64,000 bases of DNA from positions 543,374 to 607,373 of the forward strand of contig NZ_JABAOB010000004.1 of assembly GCF_012726295.1 (NCBI RefSeq), read 5' to 3'. The stretch is from Chitinophaga sp. Ak27 (GTDB lineage Bacteria > Bacteroidota > Bacteroidia > Chitinophagales > Chitinophagaceae). The position numbers were made by a program, and so were the translations under genes. The notes beneath the pieces were generated by a model. The model was not told where the DNA came from, did no database searches, and saw only the letters and a list, made by a program, of their open reading frames with translations. Each line of letters starts with the position of its first letter. Position 1 is the stretch's first letter. This document shows positions 34,748 to 42,749 of this stretch, piece by piece.

Positions 34748-35026
34748 TCAGGGCCGGTCAGCATGTCCCAAACTTTTCTCCGGGTTTACCCGGTCCCTGA
34801 CCAGTTGTTTCAGGTATTTGATTTCCGGGAAATGACCGGTGTCTTTGCGGTCAAATATTTTTTCCTCGCCCAGGGAAATGATATAGGAGCCTCCAATTTC
34901 GCTGGGACGCAGGGTCACTCCCCCCAGGTCATCCGCAAAAGTAGTGAGCAGCTCCTGGGCCATGTAAGCTGCTCTCAGCAGCCAGCCGCATTTAGGGCAA
35001 TATTCTATCGTAATAACAGGTTTCAT
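34748..35026 (-). CDS. SelT/SelW/SelH (Rdx) family protein
   Basis: 92 residues with a thioredoxin-like fold and redox motif C10-P-K-C13 right after the first strand (ITIEYCPKCGW). The Cys form replaces the selenocysteine of animal SelW. A second half with FDRKDTGHFPEIKYLKQLVRD is typical for the Rdx family. Probable small redox protein. Upstream of the BamA-like gene on the same strand, 50 bases apart. Confidence 0.9.
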   Translation of the reverse strand: MKPVITIEYCPKCGWLLRAAYMAQELLTTFADDLGGVTLRPSEIGGSYIISLGEEKIFDRKDTGHFPEIKYLKQLVRDRVNPEKSLGHADRP

Positions 35027-35276
35027 ATATTGTCTGCTTTAAATATGCTTGCAATGGCCGGATAACAAATTCAATGTACTCCGGCAACAGTGAAAATTCA
35101 GCGAAAGATACAATCCTATTTGATTTATAGATATTATAACACGAAATACCTTCCTGTCACATGAATATTTTATATCAACTTCCTTTGAATCGTGGCACAT
35201 TATCTTTAATTTTAACCTATATTAATTGTGGACCGCCCCGAATCGCTCCACCTAGTCACTGCCAACATTATATATT

Positions 35277-37298
35277 ATGCTGCCGGCCAGTCCCTTGAAA
35301 AAATGCGCTTTAATCCCCCTTTTCATGTTCTTGCTGTCGCCTGCGGTTACAGCTCAGCAAAGTATTAACGATAGTCTGCAAACAGCCCTACGCCTGCATC
35401 CTCAGAACGATACTGTAAAAATAAACCTGCTCAACCAGCTGGCCAGGAATTATTTCGCGCAAAACGCCAATATGGCAACACAATATGCAGTATCAGCCAT
35501 GCAATTGAGCGACAGCCTCCATTTTACAAAGGGTAAAATATGGGCGCTGCGTAACCAGGCCCTGGTAGAAAACACCCGGGGCAACCTCGATCATCAAATG
35601 CAGCTAACCCTCAACGCGTTGAAACTGGCGGAACAGGACAACGACTCCTACACCCTGGGGGTGCTGAACAACGACGTAGGTAATATCTTTATCGAGCTAA
35701 ACAGCCCCCGGGATGCCCTCGCCTATCTTAAAAAGTCGCTGGAAATCAAAGAAAAACGCCGGGAAAAATCTGAAATCGGGAAAACACTGAACAATATCGG
35801 ATCTGCCTACATTACCCTCCAACTGCATGATTCTGCCATGTACTACCTCGAAAAGGCAGAACAAATTAAAATAGCCCTGCATGACCAACGTGGCCTGGCC
35901 TTTACGTATGAAAATATGGGCATCGTTTCTATGCTACAGTCGCACTACGACAAGGCCTTACACTACCATTTACTATCGGAAGCCTATTACCGCGAAGCCA
36001 ACAACCTTCCGGGTGTAGCAAAAGCAAGCCTCAACCTGGCAGAGGTACAAATCATGCTGGGCGACCTGAAGGAAGCCGATAAAAATCTCGATAAAGCCCA
36101 GGCGTTGAATCAGCAGCTGGGCAATGTAAAAAATGAGATGATCTATTATAAGATCCGCTATGAGCTGGATTCTGCACGGAAAGACTATGCTGCCGCCCTC
36201 CGGAATTACAAGGAATTCAGTACCCGCAATATCGATTTCTTTAATGCCGAAAAAGGACGACAGATCTCCCGTTCGCAAGAGAAGTATGAGTCGGAGAAAA
36301 AGCAACGGGAAAATATTATACTGAAGAAAGAACAACACATGCACCTGGCCACAATACAACAGCAACGGGTATTGGTGTTATCTGCTGCCGCACTCTTCCT
36401 CGCTCTTCTCCTCATTACTGTGATGGTATACCGCCTGTATAAACGCCAACAGGAGCTTTACCTGGAGCTGAATAACAAGAACCGGGAGGTATCCATGCAA
36501 AATCGTATTATCCTGGAGCAGAACAGTACCCTGGAAAACCTGAACCAGGTAAAAGATAAAATATTTTCAGTGATCTCTCACGACCTGCGCTCGCCCCTGG
36601 CGATCCTGGAAGGGCTTTTATTCCTGCTGAAAGATGAAAAGATTGATGCCGGGCAGTTCCGGATGTATACTGATGAACTCTGGAGAGATGTAAAAAATAC
36701 GGCCTATATGATGGACAATATGCTGCAATGGGCCAGCAACCAAATGAAGGGCATCGGCGTAAAGGCCGACGACTTCGATGTAACCCTTTTGCTCAGCCGG
36801 GAATTTGAATTGCTGCAAACCCTTGCCAGGCAAAAAGAGGTAAGATTATCGCAGGAGCTGCACGAATGCATCATGGTATATGCCGATCCGGATATGATCA
36901 AACTTGTATTGCGCAACCTGATCAACAACGCTATTAAATTTACGCCCAGCGGCGGCGAAGTCGTTATTACCGCCCGGCAAGATGGCGAATTTGCAGAGAT
37001 CACCGTCAGGGATAATGGTACCGGCATCCCTGTGGAAAGCCAGCACCGCATCTTTTCCAACATCTACTACTCTACCACCGGTACACAGAATGAAAAGGGC
37101 TGTGGCCTTGGACTGCATCTCTCCAAGGACTTTGTGGAACGCAACCACGGGCGTATCTGGTTTAACAGTATGCCAGGCGCTGGTAGCAGCTTCAGTTTCA
37201 CGATTCCGGTTTCGGAAGACCAGGATACTAACGCCCGTGGCTATACGGTAGTGGTACAGGACCACCCTGTTACCGGCGTAAAGGTATTGAGAAGGTAA
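35277..37298 (+). CDS. Sensor histidine kinase with periplasmic TPR domain
   Basis: 673 residues. A signal peptide or first TM (to about 27) is followed by six or so TPR units (about 40-320; ALAYLKKSLEIKEKR, YYLEKAEQIKIALHDQRG). Then come a TM helix (about 364-384, VLVLSAAALFLALLLITVMV), coiled coil, HisKA with H435 in VISHDLRSP, and HATPase with NLINNAIKFTP, DNGTGIP and GCGLGLHLS. No response regulator lies beside it, so it is an orphan kinase. Its stop touches the stop of the convergent Lrp gene, with no terminator between. Confidence 0.94.
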   Translation: MLPASPLKKCALIPLFMFLLSPAVTAQQSINDSLQTALRLHPQNDTVKINLLNQLARNYFAQNANMATQYAVSAMQLSDSLHFTKGKIWALRNQALVENTRGNLDHQMQLTLNALKLAEQDNDSYTLGVLNNDVGNIFIELNSPRDALAYLKKSLEIKEKRREKSEIGKTLNNIGSAYITLQLHDSAMYYLEKAEQIKIALHDQRGLAFTYENMGIVSMLQSHYDKALHYHLLSEAYYREANNLPGVAKASLNLAEVQIMLGDLKEADKNLDKAQALNQQLGNVKNEMIYYKIRYELDSARKDYAAALRNYKEFSTRNIDFFNAEKGRQISRSQEKYESEKKQRENIILKKEQHMHLATIQQQRVLVLSAAALFLALLLITVMVYRLYKRQQELYLELNNKNREVSMQNRIILEQNSTLENLNQVKDKIFSVISHDLRSPLAILEGLLFLLKDEKIDAGQFRMYTDELWRDVKNTAYMMDNMLQWASNQMKGIGVKADDFDVTLLLSREFELLQTLARQKEVRLSQELHECIMVYADPDMIKLVLRNLINNAIKFTPSGGEVVITARQDGEFAEITVRDNGTGIPVESQHRIFSNIYYSTTGTQNEKGCGLGLHLSKDFVERNHGRIWFNSMPGAGSSFSFTIPVSEDQDTNARGYTVVVQDHPVTGVKVLRR

Positions 37299-37763
37299 TC
37301 ACAACAGCTCAAAAGCCGTGGTATGCTTGATTTCAGTCATCACGAATGAACTGTGTACCTGCCCGATATTTTCAATCGCCGCGAGTTTATTGGTCAGGAA
37401 ATGTTGGTAGCGCCGCATATCATCTACTACTACTTTCAGCAGGTAATCATAGGTACCAGCCACATGGTAGCATTCCATCACTTCCGCCATGCCAGCAATG
37501 GCCGCTTCAAATTTCCTGATCAGCGGCTGTGAATGCAGCTGCAGGGACACATTGCAAAAAGCCATCAACGTTTTACCCACTTTATCTCCTTCCAGCAGGG
37601 TAACGTAACTCTTAATCACTCCGCTCTTCTCTATCTTTTTCAGCCGTTCATAAGTAGGTGTAACAGACAGCCCTATACGGTGGGCAATTTCTTTGGTATT
37701 TAACCGGGCATCCTGTTGTAATACCTGTAGTATCCGTCGGTCGGTTTTATCCAGTGTATCCAT
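37299..37763 (-). CDS. Lrp/AsnC family transcriptional regulator
   Basis: 154 residues: N-terminal winged helix (DKTDRRILQVLQQDARLNTKEIAHRIGLSVTPTYERLKKIEKSGVI) and C-terminal RAM ligand domain (VMECYHVAGTYDYLLKVVVDD). It senses amino acids in most members. It is divergent from the histidine decarboxylase at 37930, which makes control of hdc by histidine or a related compound a reasonable guess. Confidence 0.93.
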   Translation of the reverse strand: MDTLDKTDRRILQVLQQDARLNTKEIAHRIGLSVTPTYERLKKIEKSGVIKSYVTLLEGDKVGKTLMAFCNVSLQLHSQPLIRKFEAAIAGMAEVMECYHVAGTYDYLLKVVVDDMRRYQHFLTNKLAAIENIGQVHSSFVMTEIKHTTAFELL

Positions 37764-37929
37764 AGCAGTTATTTTTTCCTGTAAAAGAGTACTGGAAGAC
37801 AGCGAAATGGATGTTTACATCTACCAGTCAATCAAAAGTAGTGTATATTTTCTGCTATATAAAATAATATGGTTCAATTATGTTACACAAACTTACTTTT
37901 ACAGCATCATACACCTGTAACCAACGATT
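37764..37929. promoter_or_regulatory. Divergent lrp-hdc control region
   Basis: 166 AT-rich bases. CTGTAAAAG at 37779-37787 and its exact complement CTTTTACAG at 37896-37904 form a 9-bp inverted pair with arms over 100 bases apart, which could be two sites for one regulator on opposite strands. No full TTTG/TAnnTTTG promoter is clear. Confidence 0.4.
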
Positions 37930-39060
37930 ATGACAGAAAACCGGCTGGCTGCCCCAGATGCAGCAGCGCTACAACAACTATTGGCGCAGGTAGCATCCTG
38001 CACCAAAGATTTCCTCGGGTATCCCGTGTCTAAAGATTTTGACTACAGCCCACTACTGCCCTTCCTCCAATACCCTTTGAATAATCTCGGTGATCCGTTT
38101 GTACCTTCTACCTACGGTGTGGGATCCAGGGAGATGGAAATAGACGTGGTTTCGTTCTTTGCCCGCTTATTCCGCGCACCGGAAAACGACTGGTGGGGAT
38201 ATGTAACCAACGGCGGCTCTGAGGGTAATTTATATGGCTTATACCTCGCGAGGGAACTGTATCCCAAGGGGATGGTTTATTACTCGGAAGCCACGCATTA
38301 CAGCGTGCAAAAAAATCTGCACCTGCTTAACATGCCCGGGATTATTATACGCACTTTGCCTAACGGGGAAATTGATTATAATGATCTGGAACATACGATC
38401 AGCATGAACCGGCATTTGCCGGTGATCATGCTGGCCAATACAGGCACCACGATGACAGAAGCACGGGACGATGTAAAGCGTGTTAAAGAAATCCTAAGAA
38501 AGCTGGCCATCCGGCATCATTATATCCATGTTGATGGCGCTTTGTCGGGCAGTTACAGCGCTTTTCTTACGCCGCGGCCGGCGTTTGATTTTGCAGATGG
38601 GGCTGACAGCATCGCCATTAGCGGGCATAAATTTATCGGCTCTCCTATTCCCTGCGGCGTAGTAGTGGCTAAAAAATCGAACCGCGACCGGATTGCTCGT
38701 TCAGTGGCTTATATCGGCAGTATGGACACTACCATCACCGGGTCGAGAAACGGGCATAGTCCCCTTTTTTTATGGTATGCCCTCAAATGCATGGGGGTGG
38801 CTGGCTTAGAAGAAAGGGCCAGGCATAGCTTAGCGGTAGCAGCTTACGCAGTAGAACGGCTAAACGAGCATGGAATTGCGGCCTGGCGCAACCAGGACGC
38901 TATTACGGTGGTATTTCCGGATCCACCGGCAGCGGTGCGCCAACGATGGCAGCTGGCAGCTGAAAATGGCTGGTCGCACCTGGTGTGTATGCCCAATGTA
39001 ACCCAGCAACAGGTAGATGCCTTCATTGCCACGCTTTTCCCGGCACTGGTGGCCATTTAG
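37930..39060 (+). CDS. hdc: Pyridoxal-phosphate histidine decarboxylase
   Basis: 376-residue PLP group-II decarboxylase, the length of the Morganella-type histidine decarboxylase (378). Visible motifs: NGGSEGNLYGLYLARE (cofactor phosphate loop), YSEATHYSVQKNLHLL (ring-stacking His), NTGTTMTEA, HVDGALSG, and the Schiff-base lysine K234 in SGHKFIGSP. It would turn histidine into histamine and CO2. A broader amino-acid decarboxylase role cannot be excluded. No histidine/histamine antiporter lies next to it. Ends overlapping the convergent mscS gene by three bases. Confidence 0.9.
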   Translation: MTENRLAAPDAAALQQLLAQVASCTKDFLGYPVSKDFDYSPLLPFLQYPLNNLGDPFVPSTYGVGSREMEIDVVSFFARLFRAPENDWWGYVTNGGSEGNLYGLYLARELYPKGMVYYSEATHYSVQKNLHLLNMPGIIIRTLPNGEIDYNDLEHTISMNRHLPVIMLANTGTTMTEARDDVKRVKEILRKLAIRHHYIHVDGALSGSYSAFLTPRPAFDFADGADSIAISGHKFIGSPIPCGVVVAKKSNRDRIARSVAYIGSMDTTITGSRNGHSPLFLWYALKCMGVAGLEERARHSLAVAAYAVERLNEHGIAAWRNQDAITVVFPDPPAAVRQRWQLAAENGWSHLVCMPNVTQQQVDAFIATLFPALVAI

Positions 39061-39938
39061 TCGATGCCTTCAGCAATCGCCATGATTTCCGTGTTAAGCG
39101 CCCGGCGGATCTGGCGCTCTATCTCCTTATTAGCCAGCGGCATGAGCAACTGCACTTTAAATTGAACAAAATCCTTTTTGATTTCAATGGTTTTCAGGGC
39201 AAAGCTGTCGGGGGTAAAATTGCTGGAATAGGGATCCACTGCACGTCTGAGGCGTTCCTCCAGCCCCCGGATGGTAAAAGGATGCTTGTGGTCCAGTTCA
39301 AACTCCAATGTCAGCTTTTTGATATTCTGTTTGGACTGGTTCACCACAATGGTGGTAAACACAACAGAGTTGGGAATGATCACGATATCATCATCTTCAT
39401 TTTGTAATACCACATTAATGAGGGTAATATCCAGTACTTTCCCTTTATAGTCGCCAATGCGTACATGATCTCCTAATGATAACTGATCGGAAAACATGAT
39501 GATCAGTCCATTGATCATATTGGTAATATAGTCTTTTGTTAACAGTGCGATGGCCGCTGCAACGATAGTGATACTGGTCACTAACCCCAACAGGTCGACA
39601 CCAAAAAAGAGCATAATGGCCAGTACCAGGAAAATGGTATTCAGTACGGAGGTAATCCTGTTGATACCCAACACAAAGTTGTCTTTTTCCAGTGGCTTGC
39701 TGCGGTTACGGCGGGTATACCAGGAAATAATCAGCAGCCAGGCCAGTGAAATAACGAGGTTAGCACCCAGGAAAAAAGACAGAACATTTGTCAATTTAGA
39801 GAGCCATGGCAGATAATTAAAAAAGGCTGGATGCTCAATATTCGCATAAACAATACAGAGATATACCAGCAGTTTGACCAGGAAGATAACCCGCTCCCGG
39901 CGGTTGGTATTCTTATAGGTTTTATCGGTTACCATCAT
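39057..39938 (-). CDS. MscS family mechanosensitive ion channel
   Basis: 293 residues from MMVTDKTYK; the longer ORF from 39974 is unlikely. Four hydrophobic helices. The pore-lining TM region is LGLVTSITIVAAAIALLTKDYITNMINGLIIM, then the beta domain with DQLSLGDHVRIGDYKGKVLDITLINVVLQNEDDDIVIIPNSVVF, the core MscS signature. Relieves osmotic down-shock, or a related signalling role. The stop codons of this gene and hdc overlap. Confidence 0.93.
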   Translation of the reverse strand: MMVTDKTYKNTNRRERVIFLVKLLVYLCIVYANIEHPAFFNYLPWLSKLTNVLSFFLGANLVISLAWLLIISWYTRRNRSKPLEKDNFVLGINRITSVLNTIFLVLAIMLFFGVDLLGLVTSITIVAAAIALLTKDYITNMINGLIIMFSDQLSLGDHVRIGDYKGKVLDITLINVVLQNEDDDIVIIPNSVVFTTIVVNQSKQNIKKLTLEFELDHKHPFTIRGLEERLRRAVDPYSSNFTPDSFALKTIEIKKDFVQFKVQLLMPLANKEIERQIRRALNTEIMAIAEGID

Positions 39939-40003
39939 AGTTATACACGGTCGCTTTAATTTGCGAAGGTACAACGGCGAATTGGTTTGTGAGGCGATCC
40001 GGC

Positions 40004-40258
40004 TTATTTCATTTTATCGAGGATATCTTCCCAGATGATGCGGGCAATCTGTTCTGACTCCACGGTGCGGATGCTTCCTTCAAGTGTGTCTGCGTGATCG
40101 GCGGTAAAGGTATTAGTATGAGGTTCAAATTCTTCCAGTACATGTTCACTTACGTCAGGTACAACCTGGAAGGCGGTTTCCAAGGCGCCCCTGTCGATGG
40201 TTATCACCAATCCATAGGGCTTACCTTCGATGATCACAGTGATGCTGTGCTTTTCCAT
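40004..40258 (-). CDS. Small conserved-looking protein of unknown function
   Basis: 84 acidic residues, no signal or membrane helix. Starts with an antiparallel beta pair (HSITVIIEGKPYGLVITIDRG) and ends in a helix (SEQIARIIWEDILDKMK). No family recognised. It stands alone, upstream of mscS on the same strand with a 65-base gap. Confidence 0.6.
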   Translation of the reverse strand: MEKHSITVIIEGKPYGLVITIDRGALETAFQVVPDVSEHVLEEFEPHTNTFTADHADTLEGSIRTVESEQIARIIWEDILDKMK

Positions 40259-40355
40259 ATAAAAAATGCCGCAAGGTACATACCATAAATAAAGGCCAGT
40301 GCTGTCTACTCACCGGCCTTTGCACGTATATTGAAAGGACTACAAGTAATCATGG

Positions 40356-40781
40356 TCAGGCCATGGCTGCTGTTTTTTTACGTGCTGCTGACTTTTTCTT
40401 AGGCGCTGCTTTCCTGGCAGTTGCCTTTTTGGCGGTAGTTCGTTTGGTGGCAGTTTTCCGGGTTCCTGTGGTGGACTTTTTAGCAGTACTGCGCCTGGCC
40501 GTTGTTTTTTTGGCCGTAGTTTTCTTTGTAGCGCGTTTTGCCGGAGCTGCTTTCTTCGCGGTAGCTTTCTTCGCAGTGGCTTTCTTTGCTGTAGTTTTCC
40601 TGCCGGTTGGTTTATCAGGCACCTTGGCTCCTTCTTCCCTGGCTTCAGATAAGCCTATGGCGATGGCTTGCTTAGGATTCGTAACCTTTTTACCGCTCCT
40701 TCCACTTTTTAGCTTACCCTCGTGCATTTCGTGCATACTTTTCTCCACTTTACTCTGGGATTTCTTTGAATACTTTGCCAT
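40356..40781 (-). CDS. Histone H1-like Lys/Ala-rich protein with DUF6496 domain
   Basis: 141 residues. The N-terminal about 50 (SQSKVEKSMHEMHEGKLKSG, then KQAIAIGLSEAREEG) is the DUF6496-type domain. The rest is a highly basic tail of KKATAKKA/TTAKK-type near-repeats, like H1 and HctB. It probably binds and compacts DNA. Low complexity makes the long antisense ORF here a shadow. Confidence 0.88.
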   Translation of the reverse strand: MAKYSKKSQSKVEKSMHEMHEGKLKSGRSGKKVTNPKQAIAIGLSEAREEGAKVPDKPTGRKTTAKKATAKKATAKKAAPAKRATKKTTAKKTTARRSTAKKSTTGTRKTATKRTTAKKATARKAAPKKKSAARKKTAAMA

Positions 40782-40924
40782 GTCAAAAAAATTTAGATGG
40801 GTTAAGAAAAGAAATAACGCAATAGTAAAAACAAATTATAAGCCATGGAAAATGAGTGTTTTCTGCAGGAAAAAGCGTAGAAATGGGCCTTAACTGTGTT
40901 AAAAATTCTATGGATTGTGGAATG

Positions 40925-40980
40925 TATTGCCCCATATTACCGGGGCTGTATCGCCCGATAAGAGGGCTGGTATAGCAATA
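40925..40980. other. Hairpin in the gap between the histone-like and KGG genes
   Basis: TATTGC (40925-40930) pairs with GCAATA (40975-40980), continued inside by TATTACC/GGTATA and a central GCCC/GGGC stem-loop. It lies in a 272-base gap between divergent genes. It could be a small RNA or regulatory structure; nothing else identifies it. Confidence 0.3.
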
Positions 40981-41053
40981 TGAGTGGTGGCACATATCTT
41001 GATCGACTTTTAGGGAATGTTTAACTACTATCACTATAAAAAACTTCAGGATT

Positions 41054-41374
41054 ATGGAAGACATCAGATTTCAACATGCCACGCCAGTAACTCATTTACA
41101 GGAGTCGAATCCCGAGCAGAAAACCAAACACAGTAAACGTGGATTCGCTTCTATGGACCCTGAGCAGCAACGTGCCATATCAAGAGAAGGTGGAAGAGCA
41201 GCGCATCAACAAGGTGTTGCCCATAAATTCACTTCTGAAGAAGCACGTGCCGCGGGCAAAAAAGGCGGCGAAGCGGTAAGTAAAAACCGTGAACACATGG
41301 CAACTATCGGCCGAAAAGGCGGTACTAACCGAGGTAAAAAGAAAAATAGCGTTGAAAGCAATAATCAGCAATAA
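41054..41374 (+). CDS. KGG-repeat stress-type protein
   Basis: 106 residues, very hydrophilic. Carries three KGG/GsiB-type units (PF10685): about REGGRAAHQQG, KKGGEAVSKN and RKGGTNRGKK, the middle and last with the exact KGG core. Resembles Bacillus GsiB and plant group-1 LEA proteins, linked to desiccation or general stress. The stop codon is inside the stem of the terminator that follows. Confidence 0.85.
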   Translation: MEDIRFQHATPVTHLQESNPEQKTKHSKRGFASMDPEQQRAISREGGRAAHQQGVAHKFTSEEARAAGKKGGEAVSKNREHMATIGRKGGTNRGKKKNSVESNNQQ

Positions 41375-41401
41375 CCCAGGCAATGGGTTATTGCTTTTTT
41401 A
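41368..41401 (+). terminator. Terminator of the KGG gene
   Basis: Perfect 10-bp stem GCAATAACCC / GGGTTATTGC, 7-base loop, then seven T. The TAA stop (41372-41374) is part of the stem. Confidence 0.92.
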
Positions 41402-41485
41402 TGGAGAGGATAAAACCCCTGTCCTCTTCTTTTCAGCGGTGGTGGATATAAGGAGATCTTTCTTATATTTATTGCTTTTTACCAT

Positions 41486-41869
41486 ATGGAAGCTAAAAGA
41501 CGCTGGCTCTATTTTCTGTTAATTGTAGCAAATATCCCCTTAGGCCTGGCCACCCGCTGGGCGCCTCAATATTTCCCTGATCTGATGAGAATTTATGGTG
41601 GAGATGTACTATCTGCCACCTGTATTTTCTTTGGCATTCGTTTCCTGTATCCTGTTACCCCGCTTTGGAAAATCGGTATCAGCAACTACCTGGTCTGTTT
41701 CGCTATTGAGCTGCAACAGCTGTACCAGGCGGATTGGGCGGTGCGGGTCCGGAATACCCCCGCAGGCATCCTGCTGGGACATGGCTTTCTGTGGAGCGAC
41801 TGTGTATGTTATGCGGTGGGCACCCTCATTGCCCTCGCGATTGCCTGGCTGCTTGAAAAAATAATTTAG
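41486..41869 (+). CDS. DUF2809 family membrane protein
   Basis: 127 residues, four hydrophobic helices. The family pattern GLATRWAP and later FAIELQQLYQADW...RNTPAGILLGHGFLWSDCVCYAVG is typical of DUF2809. Function unknown. First of a same-strand group with the DUF1304 gene, the next small ORF and transketolase. Confidence 0.88.
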   Translation: MEAKRRWLYFLLIVANIPLGLATRWAPQYFPDLMRIYGGDVLSATCIFFGIRFLYPVTPLWKIGISNYLVCFAIELQQLYQADWAVRVRNTPAGILLGHGFLWSDCVCYAVGTLIALAIAWLLEKII

Positions 41870-41902
41870 CTATATTTAACTGTACTCAATAATCAACTTT
41901 TT

Positions 41903-42265
41903 ATGCTGATCCTGGCTAAAATCCTCATTGCCTTTGTAATGCTGGAACATCTGTTTATCCTGTGGTTTGAGATGTTTGCATGGACAACCCGCGGGCCTAA
42001 AATATTCAAACGCTTTCCAAAAGAACTTTTCCCTGCCACCAAATCGCTGGCGGCCAACCAGGGCCTGTATAACGGATTCCTAGCAGCGGGGCTGGCATGG
42101 ACTTTTTTCATCGCCGACCCAGTGTGGTGGGGCAGGATAGCCATTTTCTTTTTGAGTTGCGTTAGTGTAGCCGGCATTTACGGCGCGCTTACTGCCGACA
42201 AAAAGATTTTCTTTTCCCAGGCGTTACCGGCCCTCGTCACTTTATTCATCATTTTGTTTATATGA
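41903..42265 (+). CDS. DUF1304 family membrane protein
   Basis: 120 residues, four helices. LEHLFILWFEMFAWTTRGPKIF and NQGLYNGFLAAGL are the DUF1304 signatures. Function unknown. Overlaps the next gene by four bases (ATGA type), so the two are translationally linked. Confidence 0.9.
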   Translation: MLILAKILIAFVMLEHLFILWFEMFAWTTRGPKIFKRFPKELFPATKSLAANQGLYNGFLAAGLAWTFFIADPVWWGRIAIFFLSCVSVAGIYGALTADKKIFFSQALPALVTLFIILFI

Positions 42266-42675
42266 TACTGGCATCTGATATCCGGATAGGTAACTATGTG
42301 GCCTGGTTTGACTACAATATGGAGGAAGAAGCCTTTATTGCGGAAGGAATTCTGGACGGCTTTGTGTATAATTCCCAGTTGCCCCGCAGCAAACTACCGG
42401 TTGAAAAGGTAAATCCTTTGATACTGGATCTTTACCTGCTTACCCGCTTTGGTTTTATCAAAGGAGATCCGGAGTATGGCGAAGATGTAAATGTATATTC
42501 GCTGAAATACAACCGGCTGGATAGTATGCATATCCGGTATGAAAACGGCATCTTCCAACCCATGGCCGATGCCCCGGGAGGCCTGGTTCCCTATGGGCGT
42601 CCACTGGTACATGTTCACCAACTGCAAAATCTTTTTCACGCCCTTACCCGCGATGAATTAACCCTGTTTGAATAG
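42262..42675 (+). CDS. Small soluble protein, Bacteroidota type, unknown function
   Basis: 137 residues. The opening LASDIRIGNYV and the ending HVHQLQNLFHALTRDEL look like a family of small Bacteroidota proteins of unknown role, often met in phage and integrative elements; this is from memory of the pattern and not checked. It begins inside the stop codon of the DUF1304 gene and is followed after 74 bases by the transketolase start. Confidence 0.7.
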   Translation: MILASDIRIGNYVAWFDYNMEEEAFIAEGILDGFVYNSQLPRSKLPVEKVNPLILDLYLLTRFGFIKGDPEYGEDVNVYSLKYNRLDSMHIRYENGIFQPMADAPGGLVPYGRPLVHVHQLQNLFHALTRDELTLFE

Positions 42676-42749
42676 GGGCTGCCGCCAACTTTATGAGTAC
42701 GAAATTTGTTGACCTATGTGAGATTTCTTCATCTCTAAAAAAATGTTCT

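Noticed and set aside
40363..40893. 176-codon hydrophobic ORF opposite the histone-like gene
   Set aside because: Its Val/Ala/Phe-rich sequence is the complement of the Lys/Ala codon repeats.
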